Program-made: the position numbers and the translations under genes
DNA from: Streptomyces clavuligerus
Lineage (GTDB): Bacteria; Actinomycetota; Actinomycetes; Streptomycetales; Streptomycetaceae
Direction of reading: 5' to 3'
Length of the DNA: 64,000 bases
NCBI RefSeq assembly: GCF_005519465.1
Contig: NZ_CP027858.1
Location: 2,852,001 to 2,916,000 of the forward strand
Part shown: one piece after another, positions 18,112 through 27,320 of the stretch
Layout of the letters: every line of letters starts with the position of its first letter
Numbering within the stretch: position 1 is the stretch's first letter
The notes under the pieces: generated by a model
What the model saw: the letters and a program-made list of their open reading frames with translations, nothing else
The model's database searches: none
What the model was told of the DNA's origin: nothing

Positions 18112-20925
18112 ATGCGGTACGGACGGATACGGGACGGGCGGACGCCCGGCGGGCAGGCGCCCGGTGGGCAGGCGCCGGACGGACCGACCCAGGACGATCC
18201 GACCTGGGACGGACCGACACCCGACGAACCGACACCCGACGGGCAGGCGCAGGGCGGGTGGACGCAGGGCGGGTGTCGGCAGCGAGACGGTGGTCCGCGC
18301 GGCGGCCGGGGGCGGGCCGCGGTGCGGGCGGCCGCCGGGGGTGCCCTGGCCGTGGCGCTGGCCGCCTCCCTGCTGCTGGCACCGGGCGCGGCACCGGCCA
18401 CCGCCGGGACGCCCGTGAAGCCGGTGAAGCCGGTGGCTCCCGTGCTGCCCGTGGCCCCCGTTGCGCGGGCGGGCTCGGCCGTGCTCCCCACCGGTGACCG
18501 GGTGGAGCCCGCCGCCGCCCCGGGAGCGGCGGCCCCCGCCGTCCGTCTCGTCCCCCTCGCCGGACAGGAACAGCCCGGGCGGTACGCGTACACCCAGCGC
18601 GGCGGCGAACTGACGCTCCGTCCGGCCGGGCTCCCCCGGGCCCTGCCCGCCACCACGGTGAACACCACGACCGGGAGCACCACGACCGGGGGCACCCCCA
18701 CCGGCAACGCCGCCGGACGAGGTGCGCGCGGCGGCCCGTTCAAGGTGGGTGTCGTCCTCACGGGCGCCACCGCCAACGGCCCCGTCGTCCAGGTCTGGAA
18801 CCGTACGACCTGGGCGTACCACGAGGTCACCGTGGGTACGCGGGGCGCGGACGGCACCGTGTGGCTGCCGCCGGGCGACTATCTCGCCGTCGGCATGTAC
18901 GGCGGCCCGGCGGCCGATCATCTCCTCGCCCGCGCCTTCACCGTCCGGGACCGGGCGCTGACCGTGGCCATGGACGCCCGCGCCGCCCGCGAGACCGCCG
19001 TCACCACCGACGACAGCACCGCCCGCCGGGCCGGTGCCGCCGTGTCGCTGCGGCTGCCGAACGGCGAGGTCGTCGGCTTCATGGGCGGCCGGGGACAGCG
19101 GGTGCTGGTCACCCCGTTCACACTGAAGGGCATCTCGCTGCGGGTGCACGAGGTGCAGGTGAAGAAGGGGACCACCGCCAACGTCCCGAGTCCCTACCGG
19201 TACGAGCTGGTCAAGGAGTTCCGCGACACCGTCCCGGCCACGCCCCGGGCCACCGTCCGCACGGCCGGCCTGGCGCGGACCGTGCTCACCCTGCGCTCCC
19301 CGGGACTCGACACCATCGGCTGGCTGTCCAGCTCCCGTGACCTGCGCGGGAACACCTCGTCCACGGTCGCGACCCCGGTCCGGCTGCCCGCGCGGGTGAC
19401 CGAGTACGCGACCCCCGGCATCGCCGTCCGGCACACGCTCGACTCCCCCGACGGACCCGCGCTGACGACCGGGCGGCGGCTGCCCGCGGCGGGCGGGAGC
19501 ACGGGGCACGTCCTCGGGGCCGCCCCGTTCGGGGCGGGCGCCTGCGCGCTGCCGCAGAGCGAGCCCAGCGAACTGCGCGGCACCCGGCTCACCTTCGCGG
19601 AGCCCTGCGCGTACGGGGACGGCTACGGCCATCAGGGGCTCGACCGCGACGCGACGGAAGACCTCGAACTCACCTCGCGGGGCGCGCTGGTCGCGCGGGA
19701 GCGGGGGCGGGCGCTGGGGGCGCCGTGGTCGGTCACCCTGAAGGAGACGGGGGTGCCGCACACCCTGTACCAGACCGTGCGGCACACGGACAGCCCCCGC
19801 CGGTACACCCGTACCCAGCACAGCGTGTGGACCTTCGTCCCCGGCGGGCCGGGCGCGCGCCCCGGTGAACTGCCGCTGTCCGACGTCCGGATGCGGGTCT
19901 CCGGGCTCAGCGACCGGAACACGGCGGGCAGCGCGCCCGTCACCGTGCATCTCACCGCCTCCTCGCGGACGGGGCGCGTCACCGCCACGCCGACCTCCCT
20001 GGAGTACTCCACCGACGACGGCGGCACCTGGCACCCGCTGCGGCTGAGCGGCACCGCGGACCTCACCCCCGGCAGCGGCGGCGACCGGCGCAGCGCCCGG
20101 TTCACCGTGCCGTCCGGCGCCCGTTATGTCTCGCTGCGCGCGCGGGCGGCCGCGGCGGACGGGACGACGCTCACGCGGACCCTGCTGCGGGCGTTCGGCG
20201 GCCCGGCGCCGCTCGCGGACGAGCAGGCCGGTGGGATCAAGGTCTCGCACGTGACCGTCAACGGCAGCAGGACGGTCGTACCGGCGGTCGGCGAGGGCTT
20301 CGGCGACGCCGACCGGGTGTACGACGTGACGTACACCGTCACCCATCCGACGGGGGTCGCGGGCAGCGGGGTGCGGCTCTACCGGGGGGCGTTCGACCGG
20401 CCGGACGCCGTACTGCCGACGAGCACGCCGCACTGTGCGCGCAAGAGCGCGGACACCTCCGTGTGCACGGCGTACTTCTCCCTCGACGCCCGAACCGAGC
20501 TGGGGCGGAACGCGTTCGCGGGCGAGTGGCGGGCCGCCGCGTACGCCCGTTCGGCGGGCGGCACGAGCCTCACCAGCCGGAGCCGGGCGGGGACGGTGCA
20601 GATCCTGCGGGCGACGAAGCTGACCTCCGACGGGCCGGACGGGAAGGTGTCCGCGGGCCGTTCGTTCACCCTGACCGGCACCGCGCGGGCCGCCGACTGG
20701 GCCACCGGGCTGCCGGTCGCGCTGCCGGGGCGCTCCGCGCGGCTGGAGTTCCGGGCGCGGGGCGAACGCGAGTATCTGACGGTCGGCCGGGTGACGACGG
20801 ACTCCCGGGGCGGGCTGCGGATCTCCCAGCGGGCCACCCGGGACGGGTACTGGCGCTGGGTGCTGCCGGTGGCGTCGGGGACGGCGGCGAGGACGTCGCC
20901 GAGGGTGTTCGTGGACGTGCGCTGA
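18112..20925 (+). CDS. Large secreted protein with a C-terminal DUF5707-like module
   Basis: 937 residues. After a 70-residue repetitive, charged start, a hydrophobic stretch (ALAVALAASLLLAPG near residues 82-96) looks like a signal peptide, so the true start may lie further downstream than the ATG at 18112. The extracellular part appears all-beta. The last 230 residues contain two domains: one with VSHVTVNGSRTVV and LYRGAFDRPDAVLPTS, and one ending GYWRWVLPVASGTAA and FVDVR. The same domain pair forms the whole mature protein encoded at 43790-44626. No catalytic triad or hydrolase motif was found. It probably acts outside the cell or at the envelope. Confidence 0.7.
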   Translation: MRYGRIRDGRTPGGQAPGGQAPDGPTQDDPTWDGPTPDEPTPDGQAQGGWTQGGCRQRDGGPRGGRGRAAVRAAAGGALAVALAASLLLAPGAAPATAGTPVKPVKPVAPVLPVAPVARAGSAVLPTGDRVEPAAAPGAAAPAVRLVPLAGQEQPGRYAYTQRGGELTLRPAGLPRALPATTVNTTTGSTTTGGTPTGNAAGRGARGGPFKVGVVLTGATANGPVVQVWNRTTWAYHEVTVGTRGADGTVWLPPGDYLAVGMYGGPAADHLLARAFTVRDRALTVAMDARAARETAVTTDDSTARRAGAAVSLRLPNGEVVGFMGGRGQRVLVTPFTLKGISLRVHEVQVKKGTTANVPSPYRYELVKEFRDTVPATPRATVRTAGLARTVLTLRSPGLDTIGWLSSSRDLRGNTSSTVATPVRLPARVTEYATPGIAVRHTLDSPDGPALTTGRRLPAAGGSTGHVLGAAPFGAGACALPQSEPSELRGTRLTFAEPCAYGDGYGHQGLDRDATEDLELTSRGALVARERGRALGAPWSVTLKETGVPHTLYQTVRHTDSPRRYTRTQHSVWTFVPGGPGARPGELPLSDVRMRVSGLSDRNTAGSAPVTVHLTASSRTGRVTATPTSLEYSTDDGGTWHPLRLSGTADLTPGSGGDRRSARFTVPSGARYVSLRARAAAADGTTLTRTLLRAFGGPAPLADEQAGGIKVSHVTVNGSRTVVPAVGEGFGDADRVYDVTYTVTHPTGVAGSGVRLYRGAFDRPDAVLPTSTPHCARKSADTSVCTAYFSLDARTELGRNAFAGEWRAAAYARSAGGTSLTSRSRAGTVQILRATKLTSDGPDGKVSAGRSFTLTGTARAADWATGLPVALPGRSARLEFRARGEREYLTVGRVTTDSRGGLRISQRATRDGYWRWVLPVASGTAARTSPRVFVDVR

Positions 20926-21943
20926 GCCTGTCGGTGCCGGTGCCGGTGTCGGTCGGTACGCGGCCGGTACGCGCCGAGGGCGCCGGGAGGTGGAGGAGTG
21001 CCGGTCGCCGCCGTGGTGACCGGCACTCGGCCGTCCCGGGCACGTCGCTGTCTCTGTCTCCGTGTCCGTGTCCGTGTCCGGGGCGACGGTCCGGTCCGGG
21101 GCCTTGGGGGGCGGCGGCGACCGGGCCGGTGCGGGCGACGGCACGCCCACGCGGTGGACGGTGCCCCGCCCTGGGCGGTGCGTCTTGTGCCCGGCGTTCC
21201 GGCCCGGACGGGGCACCCGCCGCCCGCCCGCCGCGCCATCCCGGGGACCGGTCGTCCCGGACGGTGGCCTGCGGGCCTCCCGGACGGATCCCGGCGGCGA
21301 CCGGGCCGGGGCGGGGGGACGGCACTCCACACCGTGCCCCGCCCTCGCCACCCCACCGCCGCACGGGCCGGTACGGCGGTGGTCCACCCCGGAGGGGCCC
21401 GGTGCGACGGCCCGGCCCGGAGACGCCCGGCACCTCCCCGAACGGGCCACTGGCCGGTACGGCGGCGGCCTCACGGTGGACGGTGCCCCGCCCACGCCAC
21501 CACGACACCACCGGGCCGGTACGGCGGCGGCCCGGCCCGGAGACGCCCGGCGCCTCCCCCGAACGGGCCACCGGCCGGTACGAAGACGATGCGGCCTCGC
21601 GGTGAACGGCGCCCCGCCCCGGGCGCCCCGCGGACCGGCCGCGCCGCAGCACCCGGACCACCGCCCCGGGCGACCCGTCCGTGCCCGGCGTTCCGGCCCG
21701 GACGGGGCACCCGCCGCCCGCCCGCCGCGCCATCCCGGGGACCGGTCGTCCCGGACGGTGGCCTGCGGGCCTCCCGGACGGGCTGCGACGCCACCGGGCC
21801 GGGGCGGGGGGACGAGCCCCGGCCGGTGCGACGGTGGTCCACCCCGGAGGGGCCCGGTGCGACGGCCCGGACCGGAGACACCCGGCCGACCTTCCCCGAA
21901 CGGGCCACCGGCCGATGCGGCGGCGGCCCGGACCGGGCGGGGC
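20926..21943. repeat. Gene-free 1-kb field of diverged direct repeats
   Basis: No frame here shows a ribosome site or recognisable product. The first 130 bp hold short simple repeats (GTCGGTGCCGGTGCCGGT, and CTGTCTCC/GTGTCC runs). A block starting GTGCCCGGCGTTCC is present at 21187-21287 and again at 21681-21781, 494 bp apart and nearly identical. Each copy is followed by a related stretch (GTGGTCCACCCCGGAGG, CCCGAACGGGCCAC) that runs to about 21478 and 21930. A third partial copy lies near 21515-21580, and a GGTGGACGGTGCCCCGCC element recurs three times. It may be recombination debris between the secreted protein gene and the Hsp90-like gene. Confidence 0.75.
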
Positions 21944-24900
21944 TTACGGCAGCGGGTCGAACCAGCGGTCCCGGGCCAGTTCCTCCGTGCGGGACGGGTC
22001 CTCCAGCAGTGCCGCGACCTCGAAGCGCCGGGGCCACTGGCCCGCCGCCCAGGCGAGGCCCGCCGCGACGCCCTCCACCGTCGCCGCGTGGACCGTGCCG
22101 TCGGGGGTGCGGCGCCACTCCAGTTCGACGCCGTCGACGATCAACTCGTCGTGCTCGGTGTACGTCTCGGGGGTCGCCGGGCCCAGCAGCACCCGGACCG
22201 CGTCCGGAACGGGGTGGACCTCGCCCTCCGTCGTCACCGGGGCGGGCAGTGCCCCGCTCAGCCGCCGCACCTGGAGCAGTTCCGCCAGCTCGGCGGCGCG
22301 CTCCGGCGCGACCGGCAGCAGCGCGCGGCCCGCCGCCAGCGGCAGCAGGTCGGGGGCGTCCACCACGAGCGCGTCGGCGGCGTCCACGACACACACCTCG
22401 CCGTCGACGACCGCCCGCAGCTCGTCGGGGAGCGTCACCTGCTCCGGGTCGAGGTCCGCGAGCGCCGTGTGCAGACCGTGGAGCTGCGCGGCGTGGACGG
22501 GGCGCTCCGGGTCGGCGAGCCGGGACAGCAGCTCCGCAGCGCCGCCGGGCTCGTCGAGGAGGTCCGCCACCGTGGTGCGCACCCCCAGCGCCCGCAGGAC
22601 GAGGGCGTCGTCGAAGCCGGTGGCGTCCACGGCCTCGTACAGCCCCGTGAGGAGGGAGTCGCCCCCGGCGGCCCGCAGTCCGGCGGGGCGGCGGCCGTCC
22701 AGGACCGGGTGGTCGCGCAGCCACCACGCGGTGTACGGGCGCACCGTCTCCGTCGTGCCGTCCGGCAGCAGCACCCGCACGGGCTGGGTGAGCGCGTCCC
22801 GCAGCGGCGGCCGGGCGAGCAGGGCGAGCGCCTGCGGCCAGTGGTCGTCGTCGACGAGGTCCAGGTCCCGCACGGCGGTGATCTCGGTCGCGACGGGCGG
22901 CACCGGGGTCTCGGGGAGCCGGTCGAGGACGTCCTCGCACCAGACGTCGACCGCGTCGAGGAGCCCCGCGTCGTCCGGTTCGGCGTAGTCGCTGTCGCGG
23001 GGTTCCAGCTCGTCGGGGTCGAGGACGACATCGGTGGCGCGGACGAGGGTGAAGTTCACGAGGACCCCGCAGGCGGCCAGCGGCTGGGCGCCCCAGCGTT
23101 CGGCGAGCGCGGGAGCGACGAAGGCGAGTTCGTCCTCGCGCATGACCTCCGCGAACGGGCTGCCGGGCAGGACCAGCTCCCCGGCGGGGACGCTCTCGCC
23201 GTCCTCGTCGGGAAGGGCGAGAGCGCCCAGCCAGGGCTCGTCCCCGGGGTCCAGCTCCGCGTCCCGGACGAGGGTGAGCACGGTCTCCGCCAGCTCGTCC
23301 GCGTCGAGCGTGTCGGCCGTGTCGTCGAACCAGGTCTCCCCCTCGTCGAGGGAGGCGGCGACCGCCGTACGGACCTGGGGGGTCGTCAGCACGGCCCGGG
23401 GCGTGGCGGGCAGCGCGCCCAGCTTCTCCAGCAGGGGGTGGGCCGCGTCCGGGTGGGCGACCTTGAGGCCGAGGCGGGTGAGGTGCGGCGGGGTCTCGGC
23501 GAGCGGCAGCAGGGTCTGCCGGGGGCCGATGACGGTCCGGCCGTCGGTGAGCGGGACGGGCAGTCCGGAGAGGCGGTCGGGGTCGACGCCCGCGAGGCTG
23601 TCGTAGAGGCGGCGCCACCAGGCGGGCGCGCGCTCCAGACCGGCGAGGCGGTCGATCGCCTCCGTCAGCGGGACACGGGCGACGCCGAGGGTGCGCAGTT
23701 CGGCCCGGCGCTCCAGACCGGCGGGGAGCAGGCTCGGCAGCACCTCGGCGAGCACCCGCACGGTGTCGGTGCCCGCGCCCTCGACCACCTCCGCCTCGAC
23801 GGGGCGCAGCGCGGGCGGGCGCTCCCGGCCGGGGAGTCCGGTCTCCTCCTCGTCCTGTCCGGTGTCCCCCGGGCGGGGGGCGGCGGGCTCCAGGAAGGCG
23901 GTACGGGGCAGCAGCTCCAGGATGCCCGCGCGCAGCGCGCCGTCCAGCTCGCCCTTGCCGAGCGGGCCGGGGACGAGGTCGATCGTGCCGGTGGTGACCG
24001 GCTGCCAGCCGCCGAGCAGTTCCGTGTACGCCTCGGCCGCGCGCCGCACCAGGAAGTCGGTGAGGGGGCCGGGGGCGGGGTGGCGACGGGTCGTGTCCAG
24101 CGGCAGCGAGGCGATGAGCAGCGCGGGGATGCCGAGGGGTTCGTCGGTGGGGGTCGGCGCGTGGACCACGGGGGCGGTGCGGGGGCGGGCGGGGGTGCCG
24201 TCGGCGTCCACGGGGACGGCCCAGGTGACGGTCCAGTAGGGGCGGAGGCGTTCCTCGCGGGGGCGGTCGCGGAGGAGGTCGGGGTCGATGGTGCCGGTGT
24301 GGTTGACGGTGCGCCAGAGGGTGGTGCCTCGGGCGGAGTCGTGGATGCGGGTCGTGTCCGCCCCGCGTGCCCCGTCCGTCTGGCCTGACTCCTCCGGCTG
24401 GCCTGCCCCGGCTGTCCCGTCCGTCCCGCCTGCCCCGTCCGCCTCGCGGCGGAGGGTGCGGACCGACTCCGGGGTCTCGACGACGACCTCCGCGAGGCCC
24501 GGCAGGGCGAGGAGGAGCGCGTCGTCCACCCCGTCGAGCAGGCGCTCCACGAGGTCGACGGCCGCGCCGTCGCGCAGCGGGAGGACCACCACCGTGTCGT
24601 AGCCGTCCGGGGCGGTGCCCTCGGCGGGCAGCGGGAGCCGCAACAGCGGGACATGGCCGTCACGGCGGCGCAGCTCCTCGCCGAGGCCGGGGCTGTGCGC
24701 CGCCACCTCCCGCGTCAGCTCACGGGCCTCCGCGAGCGCCCAGCGGACCCCGCCGTGGCGGCCGAGCACGGCGGGTTCGTCGCTGACCGCGAGCACGGCG
24801 GCGAAACCGACGCCGAAGCGGCCCACGCTGCTGTCCTGCGTGTCCCGTTTGGCGGAGGCCCGCAGGGTGCTGAGGGATTCGACGCCCGCCGCGTCGAGCG

Positions 24901-25183
24901 GGGCGCCCGTGTTGGCGGCGGCGAGGACGGCGGGGGAGGTCGCGGTCGGCGGACGGAGCGTGAGACGGAGCCGGCCGGGGGTGCGGGTGCGGGCGGCGGC
25001 GTCGGCGGCGTTCTGGGCGAGTTCGACGACGAGGCGGTCGCGGTAGCCGCCGAGGACGAGGTCCTCCTCCGCGTTGGCGTCCTCGCGGAACCGGGCCGGT
25101 CCCGCGCCCCACGCGTCGAGCACGCCTCGGCGCAGCCGGGCGGTCCCAAACGGGTCGGCCGGCTCGGTCCTCGTGACACTCAC
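21944..25183 (-). CDS. Hsp90/sacsin-like GHKL ATPase domain protein
   Basis: 1079 residues from a GTG at 25183 with GGAG 6 nt upstream; a longer reading to 25309 lacks a ribosome site. Residues about 25-190 hold a GHKL ATP-binding fold. The N-box is ELAQNAADAA (Glu and Asn for Mg-ATP), followed by AANTGAPLDAAG and the glycine-rich lid GRFGVGFAAVL. This is the sacsin-type N-terminal ATPase seen in large actinobacterial proteins called molecular chaperone Hsp90-like. The remaining 850 residues are acidic and contain no motif I can name. Similar N-terminal domains also occur in DNA-related and defence proteins. It lies beside a DUF3027 gene across a repeat field; the role is unknown. Confidence 0.78.
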   Translation of the reverse strand: MSVTRTEPADPFGTARLRRGVLDAWGAGPARFREDANAEEDLVLGGYRDRLVVELAQNAADAAARTRTPGRLRLTLRPPTATSPAVLAAANTGAPLDAAGVESLSTLRASAKRDTQDSSVGRFGVGFAAVLAVSDEPAVLGRHGGVRWALAEARELTREVAAHSPGLGEELRRRDGHVPLLRLPLPAEGTAPDGYDTVVVLPLRDGAAVDLVERLLDGVDDALLLALPGLAEVVVETPESVRTLRREADGAGGTDGTAGAGQPEESGQTDGARGADTTRIHDSARGTTLWRTVNHTGTIDPDLLRDRPREERLRPYWTVTWAVPVDADGTPARPRTAPVVHAPTPTDEPLGIPALLIASLPLDTTRRHPAPGPLTDFLVRRAAEAYTELLGGWQPVTTGTIDLVPGPLGKGELDGALRAGILELLPRTAFLEPAAPRPGDTGQDEEETGLPGRERPPALRPVEAEVVEGAGTDTVRVLAEVLPSLLPAGLERRAELRTLGVARVPLTEAIDRLAGLERAPAWWRRLYDSLAGVDPDRLSGLPVPLTDGRTVIGPRQTLLPLAETPPHLTRLGLKVAHPDAAHPLLEKLGALPATPRAVLTTPQVRTAVAASLDEGETWFDDTADTLDADELAETVLTLVRDAELDPGDEPWLGALALPDEDGESVPAGELVLPGSPFAEVMREDELAFVAPALAERWGAQPLAACGVLVNFTLVRATDVVLDPDELEPRDSDYAEPDDAGLLDAVDVWCEDVLDRLPETPVPPVATEITAVRDLDLVDDDHWPQALALLARPPLRDALTQPVRVLLPDGTTETVRPYTAWWLRDHPVLDGRRPAGLRAAGGDSLLTGLYEAVDATGFDDALVLRALGVRTTVADLLDEPGGAAELLSRLADPERPVHAAQLHGLHTALADLDPEQVTLPDELRAVVDGEVCVVDAADALVVDAPDLLPLAAGRALLPVAPERAAELAELLQVRRLSGALPAPVTTEGEVHPVPDAVRVLLGPATPETYTEHDELIVDGVELEWRRTPDGTVHAATVEGVAAGLAWAAGQWPRRFEVAALLEDPSRTEELARDRWFDPLP

Positions 25184-26104
25184 GGTGTGCTCCGCTCTCT
25201 CGCGTTGTCCTGCGGCGGCTCGGGCGGCGCGGCGCGTTGTCGGCGTGCGCCTGTCCGCCGCCGGGGCGAAGGTACCCCGTGGGTGGGGGTGGTCTGTGCG
25301 TCCACCCATGGTGGGCCCGGTTTGTCCGCAAACTCCTCACCTGGATTCAGGTTCGTCGGCGGGTGGGGGATTCCAGCCTCGGGGGGCCGCACCACATCAG
25401 CCCCGTGGGGGTGCCCGAAATTTCAGCCTCGTGGGGGTGCCCATTTCAGCCCCTCCGGGGGGATCGAGGCTCAAGATTCAGCCCCTTGGGGGTGCCCCCT
25501 CTGGGGGAGATTGAGGAGCGGGGGCTCGGGGGCTGGCCCCCGACAACGGGGCCGCGCGGGGGTCCGTCGGCTTACGCGTCAGCCTTGCGTGGGACGCGGG
25601 GTCCGTCCTCAATCGCCGGACAGGCTTGGTGTGCTCGGGTCAGCCGTATGGGTGCGGGAGTGGGGGCCTCCGGGCTCGACTCCTCAGGGCCGGCAGACCG
25701 AGCGTCCGTCGTCCGGACGCGGGCCATTCTCCGCCGGTCCCTTCCGGGGACGACCCTGCACCCCCCACCACGGGCAGACGGCCCACCCGGGTGCGGGAGG
25801 GCGCACAATCCTTCCCCCGGAACATGCCCCCGCTCACATCAGCCCCGCCCGAAATTCAGCCCCCGGGAGGGGTGGCCCGCACCATTAAGCCCCTTGGGGT
25901 GCCCCCTCTGGGGGATCAAGGCTCAAGATTCAGCCCCGTGGGGGTGCCCCCTCCGGGGGAGATTGAGGAACGGGGGCCCGGCCCCCGACCACGGGCCCGC
26001 GCGGGGCGGGCGGGCCCGTGGTCGGCGCAGGCGTGGGGCGGGCGTCCGTCGCTCAGGTGTCCGGAAAAGCAGCCCCTGGGGACCAGGGGCTGGATTTATC
26101 CAGG
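25184..26104. repeat. Gene-free field of REP-like GC-rich repeats
   Basis: No credible gene is present. The motif CAGCC(C/T)C(G/T)TGGGGGTGCCC, with variants, occurs about eight times between 25375 and 25950. Two larger blocks are almost identical: 25462-25520 and 25914-25972, 452 bp apart. Both contain GGCTCAAGATTCAGCCCC and end at GATTGAGG, and both are followed by a GC-rich palindrome (GGGGGCTGGCCCCCG-like). Elements of this type are scattered in Streptomyces intergenic DNA. The left 70 bp should contain the Hsp90-like gene's promoter. Confidence 0.75.
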
Positions 26105-27004
26105 TCAGGCGTGGCCCAGGTCCTCGTCCGGGCCCGCGTCGTCCAGCGGAAAAGCGTCCGGCGCCAGTGAGTCGAGCACCGGCGGCGCGGGCTGCGGCGG
26201 CTTCGGCATAACGGCGGCCTCGGAGTGGCCTCCGCAGCCGTAGGAGAGCGAGACGACCCGCCCGTCCGCCGGAGCGAACTCGTTCGCGCAGATCCCGAAC
26301 GCCTGCCGCAGCGATCCCGCGACCGGCACCAGGAACCCGCACGACGCGCACGACGCGGGCGCCGCCTGCGCCATCGGCGTCCGCTCGCCGAACGCCTCGT
26401 CCCAGCGGTCGGCCGCGCCCCGCAGCCCGTAGCGGGAGAGCACCCGCGCCCGCCGCATGCCCAGTTCCTCCGCGAGCGCGGCGATCTCCCCGCGGCTGTT
26501 CCCGGCGGCGTCCGCGGGCGTGCGGTCGGTCAGCTCCGCGTCCTCCGCCTCGACCCGCTCGGCGAGGTCGTGGGAGGTCTCGGCGATGACCGAGTTCGGC
26601 GGGGGTACGTCCTCGCCGGTGTAGCCGGGCTCCAGGCGCGGATCGTCCGCGGCCGTGGGCAGCAGGTCGCCCGGCCCCAGGTCGCCGGGGCGCAGCCGCT
26701 CGCTCCACGGCACCCACTCGGGTGCCAGCAGCGCGTCGGGCCCCGGGAGGAGCACGGACTCGTCGACGGTGACGTTCTTCGCGCGGGAGGCCCGCGCCAC
26801 GGTCACCGCCCAGCGCCAGCCCCGGTAGCCGGGCTCGGAGCAGTCGAAGAAGTGGGTGACGACCCGGTCCCCCTCCGGGACGAGGGACACGTGCTCACCC
26901 ACGCTCCCGGGTGCCGCCGTCTCCTGCGCCGCGGCCCGGGCCAGGTCCACCGCCTCGGCGCACAGACGGTCGGGGGTACGGCTTCGCGTCGTCGCAGCAC
27001 TCAC
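26105..27004 (-). CDS. DUF3027 domain protein
   Basis: 299 residues from a GTG at 27004. The N-terminal half has the DUF3027 pattern (HVSLVPEGDRVVTHFFDCSEPGYRGWRWAV split by short gaps, then VLLPGPDALLAPEWVPW). A helix-rich segment follows (GEIAALAEELGMRRARVLSRYGL), then a zinc-ribbon-like CASCGF and two further Cys (GICANEF, SYGCGG). The family is almost restricted to actinobacteria and is uncharacterised. A role in transcription or nucleic-acid handling is possible from the Cys cluster and nearby helicases, but that is a guess. Confidence 0.8.
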   Translation of the reverse strand: MSAATTRSRTPDRLCAEAVDLARAAAQETAAPGSVGEHVSLVPEGDRVVTHFFDCSEPGYRGWRWAVTVARASRAKNVTVDESVLLPGPDALLAPEWVPWSERLRPGDLGPGDLLPTAADDPRLEPGYTGEDVPPPNSVIAETSHDLAERVEAEDAELTDRTPADAAGNSRGEIAALAEELGMRRARVLSRYGLRGAADRWDEAFGERTPMAQAAPASCASCGFLVPVAGSLRQAFGICANEFAPADGRVVSLSYGCGGHSEAAVMPKPPQPAPPVLDSLAPDAFPLDDAGPDEDLGHA

Positions 27005-27320
27005 AGGGTCTCGCTTCTCTCCTACGCCGTCTCATGTGGTGCGCCTGCCGAATCGTGAGGTCCGGGGCGCAGGCGGAGCGGACCGGAGGGCCGCATCGAC
27101 GTCCGCGCCCGGACCGGGCCGTCCCGGGCACACCTACCGTCATCCATTCTGCGGGATGCCGAAGAGGCGCGCGGCCGGGCACAGTCGCCGGTGACGCGCT
27201 ACGCACGCTACCCCGTTCGCCGCCTTGAGCCCACCTGCGTGCACCGACCAGGGGGGGAACGGACGGCCCTCCGGAGCACATCACACCTCCTCCCGGCGGT
27301 CCTTGGGGCACTATGGCGAA
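27005..27320. other. Intergenic region between the divergent DUF3027 and MFS genes
   Basis: 316 bp without a supported gene. It must contain the promoters of both flanking genes. Open frames crossing it lack ribosome sites and have poor codon composition. I see no palindrome or repeat of note. Confidence 0.5.
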
